Position numbers and translations under genes: made by a program
Assembly: GCF_000263715.2 (NCBI RefSeq)
Contig: NZ_CM001514.1
Location: 4,653,674-4,717,673, forward strand
DNA length: 64,000 nucleotides
Reading direction: 5' to 3'
Origin: Pseudomonas synxantha BG33R
GTDB taxonomy: Bacteria; Pseudomonadota; Gammaproteobacteria; Pseudomonadales; Pseudomonadaceae
Notes under the pieces: generated by a model
Database searches by the model: none
What the model saw: only the letters and a program-made list of their open reading frames with translations
What the model was told of the DNA's origin: nothing
In this document: piece by piece, positions 43,147-52,123 of the stretch
How the letters are laid out: every line of letters begins with the position of its first letter
Position numbering within the stretch: the stretch's first letter is position 1

Positions 43147-44646
43147 TCAAGCCCGCGAACGCGGGAGCGCCAGTTGCAACAGGCGCGCTTCATCCGCTTG
43201 GGCACGGCGCAGTTCACCGCTCAGGGCGCCTTCGCTCATCACCAGGATGCGGTCGGAAATGCCCATCACCTCCATCAGGTCGCTGGACACCACGATCACC
43301 GCAATGCCGCTGGCCGCCAGGTTATGGATGATCTGGTAAATCTCCGACTTGGCGCCGATGTCGATACCGCGGGTGGGCTCGTCCAGCAGCAGGACCTTCA
43401 TCGGCATCGATAGCCAGCGGCCGAGAATGGCTTTCTGCTGATTGCCGCCGGAGAGGTATAGGATCTTCTGCGCCGCGTTCGGGGTTTTGACCCGCATCGC
43501 CTGGATCTGCCGATCGGCGTTAGCTTTCTCCCAGCCTTCGCGCAACAGCCAGCCAAAGGTGGAATGCGCATCCCGGGCACTGATGTTGATGTTTTCGGCG
43601 ACGCTGCCCAGCGGGATGATGCCTTCCTTTTTGCGATCCTCCGGGCACAGCAAGATACCGGCGGCGATGGCGTCGCGGGGTGAGCGCAATTGCAGGGTTT
43701 GCCCGCACAGCTGCAGGCTGCCGGCGCTGGTGCGCTCCAGCCCACTGAGCAGGCGAAACAGCTCGGTGCGCCCTGCCCCCACCAGCCCGAACAGCCCAAG
43801 GACCTCGCCCTTGCGCACCTCAAAGCTGATCGACTCGCGCAGGCCCGGGCCGAGCAGGCCGTCTACCTTGAGCGCCACTTCGCCGTGCTCGCGTGGGCGG
43901 TAGTCGTAGATGTCCTGGATATCGCGACCGACCATGCAGGTCACCAACTGGTCGTGGGTCAGGGTGCTCATGTCTTCGAAGGTGCGCACGTAGCGACCGT
44001 CCTTGAACACCGTCACCGCATCGCAGATACGGAACACTTCTTCCATGCGGTGCGACACGTAAAGCACCACTTTGCCCTCGTCGCGCAGGCGCGCAATGAT
44101 TGCCATCAGCCGGTCGATTTCCCGCGCCGACAAACTGCTGGTCGGCTCATCGAAGGCGATCACGTTGGCACCGCGGGACAGCGCCTTGGCGATTTCCACC
44201 AGTTGGCGCTGGCCCAGGGACAGGCGCCCGAGCTTCTCGTCGGGGTCGATCTCATCGGCCAGGCCCTTGAGACATGCCAGCGCCTGCTGGCGCAGCACGC
44301 CGCGGTTGACCACACCGAAACGCGTCGGCAAGTGCCCGAGGAACAGGTTCTCGGCCACACTCATTTCCGGCACCAGATGCAGTTCCTGGTGGATCACCGC
44401 GACACCGTTGGCGATGCTGTCGGCAGCGTTCTTGAACGCCATGACCTGCGCGCCGATCTGCACGCTGCCGCTGCTGGGAATGTAGGCGCCGCCGAGGATT
44501 TTCAGCAGGGTCGACTTGCCCGCACCGTTCTCGCCCATCAGGGCATGCACCTGCCCGGGGTGGGCGGTGAAGCTGATGCCGTCCAGCGCCTTGACCCCAG
44601 GAAAGGTTTTGCCGATCGCGTCAAAACGCAGGGCCGCAGCGGTCAT
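43147..44646 (-). CDS. araG: L-arabinose ABC transporter ATP-binding protein
   Basis: The 499-residue protein has two ABC domains. The first has Walker A 'GENGAGKST', signature 'LSLGQRQ' and Walker B 'VIAFDEPTSS'. The second has 'GLVGAGRTEL', 'LSGGNQQK' and 'VLLLDEPTRG'. It energises sugar import. The ATG at 44646 overlaps the araF stop by 4 bases (ATGA), showing coupling. Confidence 0.94.
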   Translation of the reverse strand: MTAAALRFDAIGKTFPGVKALDGISFTAHPGQVHALMGENGAGKSTLLKILGGAYIPSSGSVQIGAQVMAFKNAADSIANGVAVIHQELHLVPEMSVAENLFLGHLPTRFGVVNRGVLRQQALACLKGLADEIDPDEKLGRLSLGQRQLVEIAKALSRGANVIAFDEPTSSLSAREIDRLMAIIARLRDEGKVVLYVSHRMEEVFRICDAVTVFKDGRYVRTFEDMSTLTHDQLVTCMVGRDIQDIYDYRPREHGEVALKVDGLLGPGLRESISFEVRKGEVLGLFGLVGAGRTELFRLLSGLERTSAGSLQLCGQTLQLRSPRDAIAAGILLCPEDRKKEGIIPLGSVAENINISARDAHSTFGWLLREGWEKANADRQIQAMRVKTPNAAQKILYLSGGNQQKAILGRWLSMPMKVLLLDEPTRGIDIGAKSEIYQIIHNLAASGIAVIVVSSDLMEVMGISDRILVMSEGALSGELRRAQADEARLLQLALPRSRA

Positions 44647-45623
44647 TTCCACAACCCGATTTTGGTCAACTCTTCCTGGAAGTTCTCGCGGGTGATCAGG
44701 GTAACTTCATCCATGGCGGTGTACTTCGCAGGTTCCTTGCCGGTGGTGACCCATTCGTACATCGCCAGCGCGGTGTTATAGCCTTCGATATGCGGGCTCG
44801 GCAGCATGGAGCCGAAGAAACCACTGTCGGCTTTCTTCAATTCGCCAATGGCGTCGGTGCCATTGATGCCGATGCCGATGACGTTGGCCGCCTTGAAACC
44901 GGCACTTTCGGTGGCGCGCACGCCGCCCAGTACCGTGTTGTCGTTCATGCCGCCGATGATCAGGTTCTTCGCGCCGCTCGGCAGCTTGACCAAGGCCGAG
45001 TTGGTGGCGTCCATGCTGCCGGGTACGTCGAGGGTTTTAAGCGCGGCGGTGAGGATGTGATCCTTGGGAATACCAGCGTCTTCCAGGGATTTGATCGAGC
45101 CGTCGGTGCGCTTCTTGCCGGTGTCGAGTTCGTTGAAGGTATTGATCACCGCATAGGTGTCCTTCCAGTCCCAGCTGCGTTTTTTCGCTTCGGCGGCCAT
45201 GGCGGCCCCTTGTTTCTGGCCCACTTCAAACGCGGCCATGCCCAGGTACGGTACGTCTTCCATGAAGTTGCCCTTGGCATCGACAAAGCGGTCATCCACG
45301 GCCATGACTTTCAGGCCATTGACCTTGGCCTTGGCGACAATGGCCGGGCCCAGGGACACGTCCGGTGGGCAGATCACAAAGCCCTTGGCGCCGTTGGCGG
45401 CGAGGCTGTCGATGGCCGAGAGGGTTTTCTCGCCATCGGGCACGGCGATCTTGATCACGGTGAAGCCATGCTCCTTGCCGGCTTTTTCGGCGAAGGCCCA
45501 TTCAGTCTGGAACCACGGCTCTTCGGCCTGCTTGACCAGGAAGCCGATCTTCACTTCTTCAGCCGATACAAAGCCGCTGAACACCATCGCCAGCGCCACA
45601 GCGCCAAGAGTCTTCTTGAACAT
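44643..45623 (-). CDS. araF: L-arabinose-binding periplasmic protein
   Basis: The 326-residue protein has a signal peptide ('MFKKTLGAVALAMVFSGFVSA') and matches E. coli AraF closely across its length: 'KIGFLVKQAEEPWFQTEW', 'IKIAVPDGEKTLSAIDSLAA', 'GMNDNTVLGGVRATE' and 'GIGINGTDAI'. It delivers L-arabinose (and possibly D-galactose or D-fucose) to AraGH. The ATG at 45623 follows GAGG by 6 bases. Confidence 0.95.
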   Translation of the reverse strand: MFKKTLGAVALAMVFSGFVSAEEVKIGFLVKQAEEPWFQTEWAFAEKAGKEHGFTVIKIAVPDGEKTLSAIDSLAANGAKGFVICPPDVSLGPAIVAKAKVNGLKVMAVDDRFVDAKGNFMEDVPYLGMAAFEVGQKQGAAMAAEAKKRSWDWKDTYAVINTFNELDTGKKRTDGSIKSLEDAGIPKDHILTAALKTLDVPGSMDATNSALVKLPSGAKNLIIGGMNDNTVLGGVRATESAGFKAANVIGIGINGTDAIGELKKADSGFFGSMLPSPHIEGYNTALAMYEWVTTGKEPAKYTAMDEVTLITRENFQEELTKIGLWK

Positions 45624-45655
45624 GAACCACCTCTTTCTTGTTATTGGAAAACGAT

Positions 45656-46477
45656 TTAGTCGTGGTACATCACCGAACGCCCGCCATCGATCATCAGGCA
45701 CGTGGCGTTGATAAAGGGTGCCTCGTCGGTCGCCAGGAACAGCGCGGTCATCGCCACCTCAATGGGTTGGCCGATGCGCTTGGGTGGGTGCAAGTCAAAC
45801 GCGCGCTGGCGTTCGGCGCGGGGGTCGGGAAAGCCGTTCCAGTAGTCGACGTTAAGCTGGGTTTCGATATAGCCCGGGGCGATAGCGTTTACGCGGATCC
45901 CCTTGGGCGCGTATTCGATGCCCAGGGCGCGAGTGAGGCCGAGCAGGCCATGCTTGGCGACAGGATAAGGAAAGCAGCCGGGGATGATGTGGCTGGAATG
46001 GGTGGAGGCAATATTGATGATGTTGCCGATGCCCTGCTCGATCATGTGCGGCAGCACTGCACGGCAACCGAACCAGGCGCCATCAAGGTCAATGGCGAAA
46101 CAGCGGCGCCAATCCTCGTCGGTCATTTCCAGCGGGGCGCGAAACACATTGACCCCGGCGCAGTTGACCAGTACGTCCACCCGGCCAAAACGCTCGATGG
46201 CGAGATTGACCAGCGCCTGCCATTGCTCTTTGGAGGTGATATCTACAGGTTGTGCGCAAATCTCGGCGCCACGTTCGCGCCAACAGGCGGCGACTTTCTC
46301 GACTTTTTCACCCTGGATGTCCGCAATCACCAGTCGCGCCTGCTGGGCCTGGAAGCAAGCCACGATCGCCTCGCCAATGCCTTGCGCAGCGCCGGTGATG
46401 ATCACCACCTTGTTCTTCAGCCGCTCGCCGTAAGTCGGCTCGGGCACGGCGGGTAGGGACAACGGTTGTGCCTGCAT
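45656..46477 (-). CDS. SDR dehydrogenase, probable sugar 1-dehydrogenase for L-arabinose or a related sugar
   Basis: The 273-residue SDR has 'ITGAAQGIGEA' near residue 27, 'NCAGVNVF' near 105, the catalytic Ser in 'NIASTHSSH' and Tyr/Lys in 'PYPVAKHGLL' near 170. It is the first gene of the operon with araFGH, which suggests oxidation of imported arabinose (or galactose) at C1, the first step of the non-phosphorylating pathway in Pseudomonas. No lactonase or dehydratase gene is nearby, so later steps must be encoded elsewhere. Substrate is inferred from context. Confidence 0.82.
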   Translation of the reverse strand: MQAQPLSLPAVPEPTYGERLKNKVVIITGAAQGIGEAIVACFQAQQARLVIADIQGEKVEKVAACWRERGAEICAQPVDITSKEQWQALVNLAIERFGRVDVLVNCAGVNVFRAPLEMTDEDWRRCFAIDLDGAWFGCRAVLPHMIEQGIGNIINIASTHSSHIIPGCFPYPVAKHGLLGLTRALGIEYAPKGIRVNAIAPGYIETQLNVDYWNGFPDPRAERQRAFDLHPPKRIGQPIEVAMTALFLATDEAPFINATCLMIDGGRSVMYHD

Positions 46478-46521
46478 CGCTTCACCTGTTTTATTTTTGG
46501 TAGTGAGTGCTGATGCAAGCG

Positions 46522-46551
46522 ACTATAAACCCAGACCTTGAAATATCTCAA
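46522..46551 (-). promoter_or_regulatory. Sigma-70 promoter of the SDR-araFGH operon
   Basis: On the minus strand TTGAGA and TATAGT are 18 bases apart, giving a start near 46515 and a leader of about 38 bases. Just upstream lies an AT-rich block (AATATATAAATTTGC to 46580) that could hold activator sites. Confidence 0.55.
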
Positions 46552-46585
46552 TATATAAATTTGCATCCCATATTGTGAACAAAGA

Positions 46586-46614
46586 CAAAAAAACCGGCCA
46601 TTGATAGCCGGTTT
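46586..46614 (-). terminator. Terminator of the GNAT gene
   Basis: On the minus strand AAACCGGC-TATCAATG-GCCGGTTT is followed by a run of T. It lies about 10 bases after the GNAT stop. Confidence 0.9.
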
Positions 46615-46624
46615 GGAATGTCGG

Positions 46625-47104
46625 TCAGCCTTGGGCAAAATCCCTCAGCGCCTCGCCTTCCATGCGATAGCGCACCCACTCCTCCTGAGGCTGGGCACCG
46701 ATGGATTTGTAGAAGGCAATCGCTGGTTCATTCCAGTCCAGCACGCTCCACTCGAAACGCCCACAGCCGTTATCACAGGCAATCTTCGCCAGGTGGCGCA
46801 ACAGCTTCTTGCCCGCTCCGCCGCCGCGTTGCTCCGGGTTGATATACAAGTCTTCCAGGTACAGGCAGTTGCTGCCCAGCCAGGTGGAGTAGCTGAAAAA
46901 GAACACGGCAAAACCAATCGGCAAACCGTCGCGCAGGCAGATCAGACCATGGGCGGTAGCGCCCTCGCTGAACAGGCTGCGCTCGATATCCACCACGCTG
47001 GCGATCACTTCGTGCCGGGCTTTCTCATATTCGGCAAGCTCGGTGATGAAACTCAGGATCTGCGCAGCATCGCTGGGTACGGCGGGGCGAATCTCGATGG
47101 TCAT
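46625..47104 (-). CDS. GNAT family N-acetyltransferase
   Basis: The 159-residue acetyltransferase has the acetyl-CoA motif 'PEQRGGGAGKKLLRHLA' near residue 95-111 and 'WNEPAIAFYKSIGAQP' near residue 125-140. It resembles diamine or amino-group acetyltransferases (the spermidine-type branch with 'LYLEDLYINPEQRG'). The acceptor is unknown. The ATG at 47104 follows AAGG by 7 bases. Confidence 0.88.
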   Translation of the reverse strand: MTIEIRPAVPSDAAQILSFITELAEYEKARHEVIASVVDIERSLFSEGATAHGLICLRDGLPIGFAVFFFSYSTWLGSNCLYLEDLYINPEQRGGGAGKKLLRHLAKIACDNGCGRFEWSVLDWNEPAIAFYKSIGAQPQEEWVRYRMEGEALRDFAQG

Positions 47105-47293
47105 GGGCGCGCCTTGGGCAATTTCAAAGGCCACATATTAAGGCGGTTTGATGACCGATTGCAGCGCAATCTCATGCCGACGCAAGTCTTTTTACTCCGC
47201 CCCAGAGTAATGCCAGCACCAGTAATCACAGAACAATCCCAATGAGCGCCCATGGTAAACAAGCTGCATAATTCCAACATTCAGGTCCTGCTC

Positions 47294-48490
47294 ATGCCCA
47301 CCACGTCTGCAGTTGGCACGAAGACATTCGCGCTGTTCTGCCTCGCCAGTTTCTTATTGTCGCTGTCCTACGGCTCGACCTTTTTGCTGTCGCTGCTGAT
47401 TCATTCACGCGGCGGCAACGAGCACGACGCCGGCAGTGTTATTGCCACGGCAATGCTCAGCACTTTTGTGGCGGTGGTCGTTTCCGGGCACCTGGCGGAT
47501 GCGCTGGGCGCAGCGCGAGCGATTGCGGGCACGGGTGTAATGCTGGTGGTGGCCTGCCTCGGGTTTGCCCTGTCCCCCGGGTTTGGCCAGGGCCTGATGT
47601 TGTTCGGGCTATCCCTGGGCTTGGGCTGGGGCGTGTTCTATACCCTGGGGCCGATCATCGTGACCCTGCTGGTGCAACCCCAGCAGCGCGCCAAGTATTT
47701 TGCCCTGCTGTCCGGCAGCATGTTGAGCGGGATCGGTTCCGGCCCGTTGCTCGGGCGCGCCGCCACCGCGCTGGGCTTGCCCCTGACGACAGCGTTCTAC
47801 ATTGCCGGGTTGGCCAGCCTTGCCGGGGTTGTGATGTTCTGGCGCATGGACGCGCAGTTCAAACAGCACGCAAACGTGCCGGCGTCGAAGATTACCTGGA
47901 CAGCAAGCCGCCGCGTGCTGACGTCCAAGGCAGCGTTCGCCATCTTGATGGTCGGCCTGGGTGGCTGCGTGTTTGGTGGGTTGTCGTCATTCCAGACCAG
48001 CTATGCGCTGGCCTATCAGCTGGATTATTCACTGTTCTTCGCGGGTTTCCTGACTGCTGCGATCACCAGCCGGCTGCTGATCGCCGGCTTTGTGGTCAAG
48101 CGTGATGCCTATCAGGCTGCGTGCGTATTGTCCGGCGTCATGTTTGGCGCGGTTGCGCTATTCGCGTTCGGGGTGAGCGGTAACTTCAGCTATCTGGTGG
48201 CTGCCGCCACGCTGGGGGTCGGGTATGGCCTGACGTACTCGGTGATCAATGGGCTGGTGGCCAATGAAGCACCCAGCGGCACCATGTCCCAGGCATTATT
48301 GCTGTTCAGCCTGGCGTACTTTATCGGCGTCTTCGGGTTCCCGTGGCTCGCGGGCAAGATGATTGTCGAATTCGGCCTGTCGACGATGCTGTTGAGCGTA
48401 CTGGTCATCGCGGCACTGAACTGGTCGATCACCGTGGCGCGCCTGATCGTGCGGCGAGTATCGATACATAAAGTGATACAGGTGAGCTGA
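47294..48490 (+). CDS. MFS transporter
   Basis: The 398-residue protein has twelve likely membrane helices and the MFS loop 'GHLADALGAARAIAG' between helices 2 and 3. The ATG at 47294 has AGG 8 bases upstream and gives a normal MFS N-terminus; the ATG at 47252 would add 14 residues and cannot be excluded. Small-molecule export or import is likely, but no neighbour gives the substrate. Confidence 0.85.
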   Translation: MPTTSAVGTKTFALFCLASFLLSLSYGSTFLLSLLIHSRGGNEHDAGSVIATAMLSTFVAVVVSGHLADALGAARAIAGTGVMLVVACLGFALSPGFGQGLMLFGLSLGLGWGVFYTLGPIIVTLLVQPQQRAKYFALLSGSMLSGIGSGPLLGRAATALGLPLTTAFYIAGLASLAGVVMFWRMDAQFKQHANVPASKITWTASRRVLTSKAAFAILMVGLGGCVFGGLSSFQTSYALAYQLDYSLFFAGFLTAAITSRLLIAGFVVKRDAYQAACVLSGVMFGAVALFAFGVSGNFSYLVAAATLGVGYGLTYSVINGLVANEAPSGTMSQALLLFSLAYFIGVFGFPWLAGKMIVEFGLSTMLLSVLVIAALNWSITVARLIVRRVSIHKVIQVS

Positions 48491-48575
48491 TACCGTTCGT
48501 CGCCATCAAGGCACGAACAGCAAAGGGTGGCTGACCAATAAAGGGTAAGGACATTAATCATATGGAGACACCCTC

Positions 48576-48914
48576 ATGAAAAATTCCAAATTTGCTGCCC
48601 TCGCCCTCACCGGCCTGCTGTCCGCGGCGTCCCTGAGCGCCTTTGCGGCGACTTCGTCGACCGGCCCCACCGACCCGACGCCCGACGCGACGACTGAATC
48701 GCAGAAATCCATGGGCACTGGCCTGGATACCAACGGCGGCGCGATCATCGACAATACCAACGGCGCCGACCCTCACACCCAGGGCCATGACACCCAGCGC
48801 CAGGCCCCGGCTGCGGTCGGCAACGGCAAAATGGGCCCGTCGGTCAATGAGCCGAAGATCAATAAAGGCGACGACTCGAATCTGCCAGGTGCACCGAAAC
48901 AACCAGCGCCTTGA
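48576..48914 (+). CDS. Small secreted protein, low complexity
   Basis: The 112-residue protein has a signal peptide ('LSAASLSAFAATSS') and a mature part rich in Thr, Asp, Gly, Asn and Pro with little predicted structure. It starts after GGAGAC about 8 bases upstream. I recognise no family. It precedes the winged-helix-like protein by 51 bases on the same strand. Confidence 0.75.
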   Translation: MKNSKFAALALTGLLSAASLSAFAATSSTGPTDPTPDATTESQKSMGTGLDTNGGAIIDNTNGADPHTQGHDTQRQAPAAVGNGKMGPSVNEPKINKGDDSNLPGAPKQPAP

Positions 48915-48965
48915 TAGATCCCTGGCAACACCAACACCCGATCATTTCCCAGTGAAGAGGTACAC

Positions 48966-49232
48966 ATGAACGTCGATAGAAACCTTGAAAAAGAAGTCCT
49001 CACCCGCCTGTTGCACGCTCATCCCCAGGGCTTGGGCAAGGAGGTACTGGACAACTACCGCGGTGAGAAAGAAGTCGCCAGTGTCTTGGCGTTTCTGCAA
49101 GATCGCGGGTTGATCAAGGATGGGCATGTGACCACCGACGACGCCGGTGAATACTCGTTGAACCTGCCGATCAAGCTCACCGCCTCGGGTGTGGATGAGG
49201 CTCGCAAGCTCGACGGTGCAGGCCCTCGGTAA
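48966..49232 (+). CDS. Small winged-helix-like protein of unknown function
   Basis: The 88-residue protein has 'LEKEVLTRLLHAHPQGLGKEVL', 'EVASVLAFLQDRGLIKDGHV' and 'YSLNLPIKLTASGVDEARKL', which suggests a winged-helix fold with a wing near residue 60. It starts with a GAGG site 8 bases upstream. A DNA-binding role is possible. Confidence 0.7.
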   Translation: MNVDRNLEKEVLTRLLHAHPQGLGKEVLDNYRGEKEVASVLAFLQDRGLIKDGHVTTDDAGEYSLNLPIKLTASGVDEARKLDGAGPR

Positions 49233-49239
49233 GTCATTT

Positions 49240-49443
49240 CTGGTCTGGCCCTGCGACCGGGGCCAGAAGGAGTCGCCCAAGCGCGCGGCGACCAACCGTG
49301 AGGGGCACCTGCGCAGCAGTAGGGCTTCATTAGGTAAGCAATCCAAGGAAAGTTTGTTGAAAGAAGCACGGGCCAAGGATATTCGTGGGCGCTCGACCAT
49401 GAGTAAGGATGAGTTGGTCCAAGCGCTGAAAAAAGCAGGTTAA
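49240..49443 (+). pseudogene. C-terminal remnant of a plasmid-stabilization / Rho-N-type small basic protein
   Basis: The open frame ends with 'SKESLLKEARAKDIRGRSTMSKDELVQAL', whose last 27 residues resemble the Rho_N/SAP-like C-terminus of small basic proteins found in Pseudomonas. Before it comes 'KRAATNREGHLRSSRA', also typical of that family. The expected N-terminal half ('KDKYT...EKKG' type) is absent, and the frame upstream runs into the previous gene with no sensible start or ribosome site. I read it as a 5'-truncated copy, but a short gene with a non-canonical start is possible. Confidence 0.45.
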
Positions 49444-49457
49444 ACATCGATCCGAAA

Positions 49458-49546
49458 TGTGGGAGGGGGCTTGCTCCCGATGGTGGCATGTCAGTTTGCT
49501 TATCTTTAACTGACACGACTGCATCGGGAGCAAGCCCCCTCCCACA
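49458..49546. repeat. REP pair (inward facing)
   Basis: The sense core TGTGGGAGGGGGCTTGCTCC at 49458 and its inverted copy ending at 49546 flank about 40 bases. The second arm ends 2 bases before the stop of the sugar kinase gene. Confidence 0.9.
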
Positions 49547-49547
49547 T

Positions 49548-50477
49548 TTAGGTTGGTGTGTATTCGTTGGCTAGTGCATCGACTTCGGCTGCGCCTGGGC
49601 AAGTAGCCGGCCCCCAACGTGTCACCGCCAACGCCGCCGCAGCATTCGCTCGACGCGCCGCCTCGACAGGTTTCAAGCCCTGCGCCAAGCCGGCAATAAA
49701 CACCCCTGCGTGCGCATCCCCCGCACCGTTGCTGTCGACCGCTTGCACTTTGAAACCGGGCACATGCTCGATGCCCCCTGTGCGCCCTACCCAGCAACCA
49801 TTGGGCCCATCACGTACGACCAGCAAGGTTTGCGCAGGCAGATGTCGACTCAACTCAGGCAACGCCGCGGCGATCTCAAGGGCACCGGTAAACGCCAGAG
49901 CTTCCGGGCCATTGCTGGTCCAGATATCGATACGTGCCAACAACGCCCGCATCAAGACTGAATCCTGCGCCTTGACCAGCGGTCCAGGATCGAACACCAC
50001 TACGATCTCTCGCGGCAGCGCCAGCAGCCAGTCGATCAACGGCTGCGCCTTGCCCTCAAGGAGCAGGCTGTAGCCACTGACGTACACGTAGTCATCGGCG
50101 AGCGGGACGATCCTGGCCAAATCTTCGGCACTCAATTCGCCTTCGGCGCCGATATGGGAAATGAACGTACGCTCAGTGGTGGCCTCGGTCAGGGACACAC
50201 ACAAACCAGTGTCCTTCTCGCTGCTCGCAGTCAATGCCATTTCAATCTTTTCAGCCTGCATCGCGGCGCGAGCCAAGTCACCAAACCGGCCATTGCCGTG
50301 GCGCCCAAGGTAAACCACCGACATCCCATTGCGCCGCGCCGCCGCCATGACGTTGAAGCCACCACCCGCTTCGAAACTGGCAGATTTGGCCAGTACGTCA
50401 CCGCCAGTTGCCGGCAGGGTGTCGAGGGCCATGACCAAGTCGACAATGACCTGGCCGGTATGCAGCAATCTAGGCAT
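49548..50477 (-). CDS. PfkB family carbohydrate/nucleoside kinase (YegV-like)
   Basis: The 309-residue kinase of the ribokinase fold has 'GGGFNVMAAARRNG' near residue 37-50 and the catalytic signature 'VDSNGAGDAHAGVF' near residue 247-260 with the base Asp. It phosphorylates a sugar or nucleoside. It is the last gene of a set like E. coli yegTUVW (transporter, ADP-ribosylglycohydrolase-like YegU, kinase YegV, GntR regulator YegW). It overlaps the transporter gene by 8 bases. Confidence 0.9.
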   Translation of the reverse strand: MPRLLHTGQVIVDLVMALDTLPATGGDVLAKSASFEAGGGFNVMAAARRNGMSVVYLGRHGNGRFGDLARAAMQAEKIEMALTASSEKDTGLCVSLTEATTERTFISHIGAEGELSAEDLARIVPLADDYVYVSGYSLLLEGKAQPLIDWLLALPREIVVVFDPGPLVKAQDSVLMRALLARIDIWTSNGPEALAFTGALEIAAALPELSRHLPAQTLLVVRDGPNGCWVGRTGGIEHVPGFKVQAVDSNGAGDAHAGVFIAGLAQGLKPVEAARRANAAAALAVTRWGPATCPGAAEVDALANEYTPT

Positions 50478-51936
50478 GGGTACCCTCTACCAAAGCCGGG
50501 CGACGATCAGACGCGCCGCCCAGTACCGCATAAAGGCCGCCTGCGACCAGGAATGTGACGATCCAGCCCAGGCCGTTGTGGCCCAACCAGGAGTCGGACA
50601 GCGGCCCGGCGAACCAGATATTTTGCGCGGTGGTGCCGATGGTGGTGAAGCAGAACCCCAGCACGATAGCCACGGCCCAGGCGCCGAACGCACGCCACTC
50701 CACACCGCCGCGATACCAGTAAGCGCTGCTCGGACTGACATCCAGCAAGTCCTTGGGGCTGTAGTAATGCCGGTGCATCAGGTCGACCACGAAGATCCCG
50801 ACCCACGCCGTAATCGGCACCGCCAGCAACGAAATGAAGGTGATGAAGGGGCCATAGAAGCTGTCGGCGATCAGCATGAAATAGATGGAACCGGCAAAGA
50901 TCGCCACGATATCGACAATCACCGCGTGCACGCGCTTGACCTTCAAACCCAGGGTCAGGGTGGTAAGACCGGCCGAATACACCGACAGGTTATTCGACAG
51001 CAACAGCCCGCCGAATGCGGTGATCAGGTAAGGCACCGCCATCCAGGTGGGCAGCATGTCGCGGATCGCGATGATGGGGTCGGTGGCCGACGCCAGGTCG
51101 TTGTTACCCACTGACAGCAGGCCACCAAGGGTAATCAGCAACACCAGCGGGATGCCCGCGCCAAAGGCGGCGCTGGCCACCAGGCGCACAGCCTTGACGC
51201 TGCGGTGCTGGTAGCGCGACATATCGGCACCGGCGTTGGCCCACCCAATGCCGGTGCCGGCGGCCATGGTGCCGACGCCGATGATCATCGCGCTCAACGG
51301 CGCAGGTGTGGCATTGAACACCGCGCTCCAGTCGATAGTGGCACACAGAAAGCCGCCCACCAGGATATTCAAACCGCCAAAGACATAGGTGGCCCACTTC
51401 TGGATCACCAGCAGCGTGGCGTGGCCGAGGCCGGACACTGCCAGGGTCAGCAGTACAAAGATGGCGATGAAGATCAACGTGAGTAAGGGGGCGCTTTTCG
51501 CCTCTACCGCCGAACCGAACAGGATCGAACACAAGGACAGCAACACAAAGGCGGCCGTGGTGGTATTGACGGTTTCCCAACCCAGGCGCGACATCAGCGA
51601 GACCACGGTCGGGCCGATATTGCCGCGTACGCCAAAGATAGCGCGGGATAACGTCAGGCTGGGCGCGCGACCACGGCGGCCGGCGATGGAGATGATGCCC
51701 ACTACCGCGAAGGAGCCCGCTGCGCCAAGGATTGCGACGATGATCGCCTGCCAGATGGCCAGGCCCCGAAACGCGACCAACGTTGCGCCGAGCGGCAAGC
51801 CGAGGATGCTGATATTGGCGGCAAACCATACCCAGAACAGTTGCAGCGGATGGCCGTTGCACTCGCCTTCCGGGACCGGCTCGATGCCGCGTGTTTCCAA
51901 CTGCCCGGCGCTTTGGCCACTAGAGGTGCTGCTCAT
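50470..51936 (-). CDS. NCS1-family purine-cytosine-permease-like transporter
   Basis: The 488-residue protein has about 12 membrane helices and the CodB/Fcy-like patterns 'FWVWFAANISILGLPLGATL' region (35-54), 'LSRAIFGVRGN' and 'GTGIGWANAGADMSRY'. It should import a nucleobase, nucleoside or related compound with H+ or Na+. It takes the place held by the MFS nucleoside transporter YegT in E. coli. The ATG at 51936 follows AGGAG by 9 bases. Confidence 0.88.
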   Translation of the reverse strand: MSSTSSGQSAGQLETRGIEPVPEGECNGHPLQLFWVWFAANISILGLPLGATLVAFRGLAIWQAIIVAILGAAGSFAVVGIISIAGRRGRAPSLTLSRAIFGVRGNIGPTVVSLMSRLGWETVNTTTAAFVLLSLCSILFGSAVEAKSAPLLTLIFIAIFVLLTLAVSGLGHATLLVIQKWATYVFGGLNILVGGFLCATIDWSAVFNATPAPLSAMIIGVGTMAAGTGIGWANAGADMSRYQHRSVKAVRLVASAAFGAGIPLVLLITLGGLLSVGNNDLASATDPIIAIRDMLPTWMAVPYLITAFGGLLLSNNLSVYSAGLTTLTLGLKVKRVHAVIVDIVAIFAGSIYFMLIADSFYGPFITFISLLAVPITAWVGIFVVDLMHRHYYSPKDLLDVSPSSAYWYRGGVEWRAFGAWAVAIVLGFCFTTIGTTAQNIWFAGPLSDSWLGHNGLGWIVTFLVAGGLYAVLGGASDRRPALVEGTHA

Positions 51937-52022
51937 GAAGGGGTGCTCCTGGTGCCTGTATTGTTGTGGTTGTGGCAGCGAGTCGAATCTTTATGCAGTC
52001 TTCCTGACTCAACGCTTTTTAA

Positions 52023-52110
52023 TGTGGGAGCTGGCTTGCCTGCGATTGGGGTGTGTCACCAGCCCAGCAGCAACTGGAAAACCGCTGTCGCAGGCAAGCC
52101 AGCTCCCACA
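52023..52110. repeat. REP pair of the GTGGGAGCTGGCTTGCC variant
   Basis: The sense core TGTGGGAGCTGGCTTGCCTG at 52023 and its inverted copy ending at 52110 flank about 40 bases. The pair splits the yegTUVW-like operon between the hydrolase and transporter genes, where it may tune the ratio of upstream to downstream message. Confidence 0.9.
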
Positions 52111-52123
52111 TTTAGTTCCGTGT

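Noticed and set aside
5783..52110. REP arrays as CRISPR repeats
   Set aside because: The repeats are paired palindromes at scattered sites with no regular spacers and no cas genes.
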